Shown: positions 59,710 to 64,000 of the stretch, piece after piece
How the letters are laid out: every line of letters begins with the position of its first letter
Position numbering within the stretch: position 1 is the stretch's first letter
DNA from: Paenibacillus turpanensis
Lineage (GTDB): Bacteria > Bacillota > Bacilli > Paenibacillales > YIM-B00363
Length of the DNA: 64,000 nt
Reading direction: 5' to 3'
Assembly (NCBI RefSeq): GCF_011421635.1
Contig: NZ_WTLI01000012.1
Location: 106,674-170,673 of the forward strand
The notes under the pieces: model-generated
The model's input: only the letters and a program-made list of their open reading frames with translations
Told to the model about the DNA's origin: nothing
Database searches by the model: none
Program-made: the position numbers and the translations under genes

Positions 59710-61050
59710 CTACAGCCCTAGCCGATCGAGCACGCGCTCCGTGCGGTCCGCGATATCGCGGACCTGCTCAGGCTCCACGCACAGCGGGAGCCAAAAATAC
59801 AGCGTGTCGCCGAGCGGGCGCAGCAGCAGTCCTTCCCGCAGGCCTTCCAGGTACACCTGGAAGCCGGTGCGGCGGGCGGAATCGAAGCGGACGCCGGCTG
59901 CCGCGTCTGCGAACAGCTCAAACGCCGCGACATGGCCCAGCGTGCGCAGGCGCCCGGTATGCGGCCGGGCGGCAAAGCGCTGCGCTTCGGCGGCGAGCGC
60001 TTCGGCTCCCGCGGCCATGCGCGCCTGCGTTTCCGGCTCGTCCAGCATGCGCAGGCTCTCGAGAGCGATGGCGCATGCCACCGGGTTGCCGGTGAAGCTG
60101 TGGCCGTGGAAAAATTGCTTGAAGCGTTCGTAGTCGTCGTAGAACGCTTCAAACACCTCCGCCGTCGCCAAGGTGGCCGACAGCGGGACAATGCCTGCCG
60201 TCAGTCCCTTCGACAGGCACATAAAATCCGGCGTAACGCCGGCATGCTCGCACGCGAACAGCCTGCCCGTGCGCCCGAAGCCGACGGCGACCTCGTCGGC
60301 AATCATGTGCACCCCGTAGCGGGTGCACAATTCCCGCACCCCGGCGACATAGTCCGCCGGGTGCATCAGCATGCCGCCGGCAGCTTGAATCATCGGCTCC
60401 ACGATGATTCCCGCGATGCGGTCCGCCTCGGCGGCAAACAGCTCCCGCAGCGCGTCCAGCGCGCGTTCCGGGCCAACGCCCCCTTCCGCCTGCGGGGAAG
60501 GGGAAGGCACGCGGTAGGCGTGGAACAGCATCGGCTTAAAGATCGAATGGTACAGATCCACGCCGCCTACGCTGACCGCTCCAATTGTATCGCCGTGATA
60601 GCTGCCGTCGAGAAATACAAACTTCGTTTTGTCCGGCTTGCCGCTTTGCCGCCAATATTGGAACGACATCTTCAGCGCCACTTCCACCGCTGTCGAGCCG
60701 TTATCGGAATAAAACACCTTATCAAGTCCAGCCGGAGACCTCCGCACCAGCTGCTCGGCAAGCTCAATGCCGGGGCGGTGCGTCATACCGCTGAACATCG
60801 TGTGGTCAATCTGTTCCATTTGCCGGGCTGCCGCTTCACGCAGACGAGGATGCCCGTGCCCATGCACGTTGACCCACCACGAGGAATTCGTATCATAATA
60901 GCGATTGCCTTCCGCATCGTACACAAAAACACCTTCGGCGCGCTCCACAAGCAGATGATCGCGCTCCGCGTAGTCCTTCATCTGAGTAAACGGGTGCCAT
61001 ACATAGGTCCGGTCCTTGTCCAGCAGCTCCCGGCGTTCTTTTTCCAGCAT
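59710..61050 (-). CDS. bioA: Adenosylmethionine-8-amino-7-oxononanoate aminotransferase
   Basis: A 446-aa PLP enzyme of class III aminotransferases: TYVWHPFTQMKDY (BioA N-terminus), SNNG-like DNGSTAVEVALKM, YHGDTIGAVSVGG, MIADEVAVGFGRTG and the PLP lysine near residue 280 in CLSKGLTAG. It makes 7,8-diaminononanoate in biotin synthesis. ATG 61050 has GGAGGTAATGAGG upstream. No other bio gene is next to it. The gene is notably GC-rich, which generates a false 399-codon frame on the plus strand. Confidence 0.93.
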   Translation of the reverse strand: MLEKERRELLDKDRTYVWHPFTQMKDYAERDHLLVERAEGVFVYDAEGNRYYDTNSSWWVNVHGHGHPRLREAAARQMEQIDHTMFSGMTHRPGIELAEQLVRRSPAGLDKVFYSDNGSTAVEVALKMSFQYWRQSGKPDKTKFVFLDGSYHGDTIGAVSVGGVDLYHSIFKPMLFHAYRVPSPSPQAEGGVGPERALDALRELFAAEADRIAGIIVEPMIQAAGGMLMHPADYVAGVRELCTRYGVHMIADEVAVGFGRTGRLFACEHAGVTPDFMCLSKGLTAGIVPLSATLATAEVFEAFYDDYERFKQFFHGHSFTGNPVACAIALESLRMLDEPETQARMAAGAEALAAEAQRFAARPHTGRLRTLGHVAAFELFADAAAGVRFDSARRTGFQVYLEGLREGLLLRPLGDTLYFWLPLCVEPEQVRDIADRTERVLDRLGL

Positions 61051-61155
61051 GTCCTCATTACCTCCGATCCGTATGCTCCTACTGCGCTTCATATTGTACT
61101 GGAGTGTCCGGCCTGTGTCCATTTTCGATGAAGACGCATGCAGGTGAATCGTGAA

Positions 61156-61635
61156 TCAGCCGGATGACGGCAACGGCAGCCTTTTCCAAAACCAAGCACA
61201 AAAGGATCGGGTAATGAAAAAGGTGAGGTAAAGCGAAACCCAAGTCCATGCCGCATTCCATTGAATGTAACGTATTAGATTGGTATGGTTCTCCAGAAAA
61301 ATTTCCGTTACGGTCAATGCTGAGCAGAAGCTCGCATAATAGCCCAGCTTCACCCACCATTTATGCTTCTCCGGGAAATGTGCATTAAAGAAGGCGCAAA
61401 GAATCGGGTACGCCCAAAATTCAAACGTAAGGCTAGCCCGGTTAATTTCAGGAAGCAGCCGGACCGGATAAGCGAGCAGGTCATACTCAACAACAAGGAG
61501 TCCGAGCGGGTACGTAATCATTTGCTTAAATAAAAAGGCGGTGACAGCGAGTCTCCGTTTGGCCCGCGGTATTAAAAACCATAGGAGAAGGGAGAGTCCC
61601 CAAACATAGGCGATGATTGCATATTCCGTGTTCAA
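61156..61635 (-). CDS. CBO0543-like four-helix membrane protein (second copy)
   Basis: A 159-aa membrane protein with four or five helices, of the type called CBO0543 family in Firmicutes (function unknown). It begins at a TTG that overlaps the stop of the preceding gene (GATTGA) and is preceded by AAAAAGGAGGGG. It is a divergent paralogue of the gene upstream (same length and helix pattern, conserved WW/FF surface motifs). Confidence 0.7.
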   Translation of the reverse strand: MNTEYAIIAYVWGLSLLLWFLIPRAKRRLAVTAFLFKQMITYPLGLLVVEYDLLAYPVRLLPEINRASLTFEFWAYPILCAFFNAHFPEKHKWWVKLGYYASFCSALTVTEIFLENHTNLIRYIQWNAAWTWVSLYLTFFITRSFCAWFWKRLPLPSSG

Positions 61636-62123
61636 TCGTCCCCCCTCCTTTTTAGGAACAGGACGGGTTCGCGAAAAAACCAGCGGACAAGGCCGTTCGT
61701 CGTTACAAATACAGTTATAAAATACAACCATGCAGTCAAGGCATTATATCGGACAAACTCCATCAAATCGGTGAAAAACGCAAGGGCGGTATGAAGGAAG
61801 GTAAGCGGTACCGTGAAGAGCAAAAGATGCAGTACTCGTCGCAACCAACTTCCCTGAGGTTCTGAGATAATATATAAACTGCAAATCAGCGGGTACAGCA
61901 TGTATTGAGGGGTAAAACCAAAGTTGGTGGCATTTGGAAATTCGCGGACAGGAAAAATGACCATATTGAAATAAACATGGTGCGCCACTTTAATCCACAC
62001 AAGGGATCCGCACATCATGTATGCGAGGATAAAGCGATGAGGCTTTGGACGTGTCACGAAAAAGGCGATGGTAGCAAGGCCAATCACCCAAGCGAATAGC
62101 AAAATGGTACGTTCCAATGTCAT
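61632..62123 (-). CDS. CBO0543-like membrane protein (first copy)
   Basis: A 163-aa protein with about five hydrophobic helices (TILLFAWVIGLATIAFFVT, ILAYMMCGSLVWIKVAHHVYF, YMLYPLICSLYII, VLHLLLFTVPLTFLHTALAFF, AWLYFITVFVTT) and a basic cytoplasmic tail. It resembles the CBO0543 family. Translationally coupled to its paralogue by a 4-bp overlap, which suggests a heteromeric complex. Function unknown. Confidence 0.7.
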   Translation of the reverse strand: MTLERTILLFAWVIGLATIAFFVTRPKPHRFILAYMMCGSLVWIKVAHHVYFNMVIFPVREFPNATNFGFTPQYMLYPLICSLYIISEPQGSWLRRVLHLLLFTVPLTFLHTALAFFTDLMEFVRYNALTAWLYFITVFVTTNGLVRWFFREPVLFLKRRGDD

Positions 62124-62291
62124 AGGTCAATGTCCTTAGTATAAAGGGCTGATAAACATCACTTAGTATGAGGTGTTTGTAAAAATTACATACGCTAAAA
62201 TTGTGAAGAAGTGATGGCGTTGGCTGAGTGGGAACTCTTTTTGTATACTATGAAAAAGGATTGGTGTGTTTGGTATATCGGAGGTAAAAGG

Positions 62292-62690
62292 ATGATCATT
62301 GGCATCGGAATGGATCTTGTGGAAATCGCCCGTATTCGTAAGGCCGTTGATAGCGCTGCGGGTGAACGGTTTATCATGCGGGTGCTGACGGAAGGGGAGC
62401 AGCAGGCCGCGCGCGGAAAAGCGGGCAGGCTGGCGGAATTTGTGGCGGGGCGTTTTGCCGCGAAGGAAGCGGTGGTGAAGGCGCTTGGCTGCGGAATCGG
62501 CTCCAAGGCGGGCTTTCAAGATATAGAGATTTGCCCGGACGAGCTTGGAAAGCCGGTATGCCGCTTGTCGGAATCGGCAGTGCGCCGGCTTGGACTTCAT
62601 CCGGATGTACGCATACATGTCACGATTACGCACACATCGGAGCTGGCCGGCGCCTATGCGGTCGTTGAGCAGGCGGGCTGTGCAGAATGA
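62292..62690 (+). CDS. acpS: Holo-[acyl-carrier-protein] synthase
   Basis: A 132-aa phosphopantetheinyl transferase: IGIGMDLVEIARI (Asp8 for Mg) and FAAKEAVVKALGCGIG (catalytic Glu), plus HVTITHTSELAGAYAV at the end. It transfers 4'-phosphopantetheine from CoA to apo-ACP for fatty acid synthesis. ATG 62292 with GGAGGTAAAAGG is preferred over a longer in-frame extension. Confidence 0.95.
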   Translation: MIIGIGMDLVEIARIRKAVDSAAGERFIMRVLTEGEQQAARGKAGRLAEFVAGRFAAKEAVVKALGCGIGSKAGFQDIEICPDELGKPVCRLSESAVRRLGLHPDVRIHVTITHTSELAGAYAVVEQAGCAE

Positions 62691-62745
62691 TTACGCTGAA
62701 TGCGGGAGATAACGTGTGAAGCGGGTTTGTTTTGTTTACACGAAC

Positions 62746-63606
62746 TTATTTCTTCCCGCCTGATGCAACGCGGTGCCGATTCGCATACTCGCGCGGGGGA
62801 ACGCCGACGATTTTCTTAAAGATACGGCTAAAATAAAATTCGTCGGTATAGCCCACGCTGCCTGCGATCGCCTTGAGCCGATAATCGGAAAGCACGAGCA
62901 GCTCTTTTGCGCGGTCCATGCGCAGGTGATTTAAATAGTCGATCGGGCTGTAGCCGATGCATTTTTTGAATAACCGGGAATAGTGGCTGACGCTCAGGCC
63001 GGCCATTTGTGCCATTTGCTCCAACGTCAGCGGGTCCCGGTAATGGTTGATCATGTAATCCTGCGTCATTTCGATCGCTGCGGTTGTATCCCCGGCGATT
63101 TTTTGCGCGCGAAAATCGGTCAGCAGGGCAAGGAAAAATTCGTACAGCGCGATTTTGCGGCGCAGGGCGTTCATATGGCCGCGCCGCTTCCATAGGGTAT
63201 CGAGATGTTCAATGAGAGAGATGAGCTGCGGGACATTGTGGACAGAGTACATGCCGTGAAAGGGGAACTCGGCGCCTCCCGGCTGGCCGATGACCCATTG
63301 CTCTTTTTCCTCGTAAGCCTCGGTGCAGTGGAAGCGCACAAAATAGTATTCTAGCGGATTCCCTTCGTCGCTGTCGCGAGATACCTGCATGCCCGGGTTA
63401 AAGAAGAACAGTTTGCCCGGCTCTGCGGGAAACCGCGTTCCGTTAATGGTAAAGTGGCCACGGCCTTTCACAATGAGCCAAAAGGAATGGTGCTTGATCG
63501 TTCGGAGCGTATGGCGCCAGCCCGGTTCGCAGCGTTGGTGCCCGACTAGTAAAATAGACAGTACGAGACGGTTTAATCTTGCGGCTAGCTCTCCTGGTGT
63601 TAGCAT
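62746..63606 (-). CDS. AraC family transcriptional regulator
   Basis: A 286-aa regulator: N-terminal cupin-type sensing domain (about 20-150; HHSFWLIVKGRGHFTING, FFFNPGMQVSRD) and C-terminal double helix-turn-helix (about 180-280; LTLEQMAQMAGLSVSHYSRLFKKCIGYSPIDYLNHLRMDRAKELL and IAGSVGYTDEFYFSRIFKKIVGVPP). This layout is common in sugar-responsive regulators of Paenibacillus. Target genes are not adjacent in the window. ATG 63606 has GGAGGTGG upstream. Confidence 0.9.
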   Translation of the reverse strand: MLTPGELAARLNRLVLSILLVGHQRCEPGWRHTLRTIKHHSFWLIVKGRGHFTINGTRFPAEPGKLFFFNPGMQVSRDSDEGNPLEYYFVRFHCTEAYEEKEQWVIGQPGGAEFPFHGMYSVHNVPQLISLIEHLDTLWKRRGHMNALRRKIALYEFFLALLTDFRAQKIAGDTTAAIEMTQDYMINHYRDPLTLEQMAQMAGLSVSHYSRLFKKCIGYSPIDYLNHLRMDRAKELLVLSDYRLKAIAGSVGYTDEFYFSRIFKKIVGVPPREYANRHRVASGGKK

Positions 63607-63802
63607 GACAGCCACCTCCAATAGCTGGTAAGATTTTACGGTCCTATTATTATATATGGTTTGCATAGTTTCAAATAGCACAAATATGGCAAAAAACGAG
63701 CGATGCCGGCGGTTGGCCGCATTTGTTTCCGGTTTGGGTGAGTGAGGCGCAGCGCATGATCTAGTGGCAACGCAACTAGCTGCGCTTTTCGAGCAACGCT
63801 AT

Positions 63803-63934
63803 AATACAAATTATTTGTATTAATTTTAGTTGGAATGATAAATTGATACCAATAATACAAATTATTTGTATTAATTCGGACGAATTGCCCCGATTGCTCG
63901 ATACAGGGGGAAGATAATACAAAATATTTGGATT
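63803..63934. repeat. Three spaced copies of the 19-bp AT palindrome
   Basis: AATACAAATTATTTGTATT at 63803-63821 and 63854-63872 (both perfect), and a degenerate copy at 63916-63934. Start-to-start distances are 51 and 62 bp, almost the same as at 56139-56322. The region 63607-64000 shows no gene. Confidence 0.85.
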
Positions 63935-64000
63935 ATACCGGGCTCCGAGAGGCGCCTCGAGGTAAACAACGGTTAGGCCCCCTAATTCCGGAGTCATGCC

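Noticed and set aside
59932..61131. 399-codon plus-strand open frame
   Set aside because: Antisense shadow of bioA, which has full catalytic motifs and a ribosome site; the plus frame is low-complexity and basic.

Overview
The window looks like a chromosomal segment of a spore-forming Firmicute, most likely Paenibacillus or a close relative. By eye it is about half G+C. It carries many copper-amine-oxidase-N 'stalk' proteins, a Bacillus-type caa3 oxidase operon, a YhcN/YlaJ sporulation lipoprotein, a bacilliredoxin, YwqA/YwqB-like, YpgR-like and YkpA-like genes, and strong AGGAGG-type ribosome sites. I saw no rRNA, tRNA, insertion sequence or CRISPR array.

1-9.2 kb is ordinary housekeeping: a stalk-domain secreted protein, a hotdog thioesterase, DedA, an FMN reductase, a CMD/AhpD-like protein, LapA, a VOC protein, a CvfC/YpgR-like HEAT protein, a YkpA-type ABC-F ATPase and a sporulation lipoprotein. 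9.3-16.5 kb is the cytochrome caa3 oxidase operon (ctaC-D-E-F-G plus DUF420), with a consensus sigma-A promoter and a terminator-like hairpin in the leader, followed by a NarL-type two-component pair. 16.6-21.0 kb is a five-gene ABC export operon with its own YtrA-type GntR regulator; a palindromic operator candidate lies just after the -10 box. Then come malate:quinone oxidoreductase, a WsfD-like multi-pass glycosyltransferase next to a GH36 alpha-galactosidase, and two small stalk proteins.

28.7-39.5 kb (minus strand) is the most interesting part. It is a tightly packed seven-gene Pel-type exopolysaccharide operon in an unusual form. An epimerase (PelX-like) is fused to a PelD-like c-di-GMP receptor with an intact RxxD I-site and a degenerate SDGEL in place of GGDEF. 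Next are a PelE-like TPR membrane protein, a DUF2194/PelA-like deacetylase and PelF. PelG is fused in frame, through an internal lipoprotein signal sequence, to a CotH-family kinase domain. A VTC polyphosphate-polymerase-domain protein and a DUF4956 membrane protein finish the operon. A DUF4832 glycosidase-like secreted protein is divergent from it. The expected logic is: UDP-HexNAc epimerisation, c-di-GMP-gated polymerisation by PelF with PelD/E/G, export, and extracellular deacetylation. The CotH/VTC/DUF4956 part adds an unexplained kinase and polyphosphate-like function.

41-55.7 kb holds a cytosolic REC-HisKA hybrid kinase, a quinone oxidoreductase, a YwqA/YwqB-like SNF2 helicase and SWIM protein pair (with an extremely GC-rich Ala/Gly stretch in the helicase), an AT-rich pair (flavin reductase and AdaA), a DoxX gene with a palindromic operator candidate, a TauE/SafE exporter, a BaiN-like flavoprotein, three small probably sporulation-related genes including a 32-aa YjcZ-like one, and a bacilliredoxin.

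55.8-56.4 kb is a repeat-rich non-coding region: six degenerate 38-40-bp GC-rich tandem units, then four copies of a 19-bp AT-rich palindrome. The same palindrome recurs three times, with nearly the same spacing and apparently in mirrored order, at 63.8-63.9 kb. The last part encodes a CDF transporter, a CpsB/YwqE-type tyrosine phosphatase, NadE, BioA, a tandem pair of CBO0543-like membrane proteins, AcpS and an AraC-type regulator.
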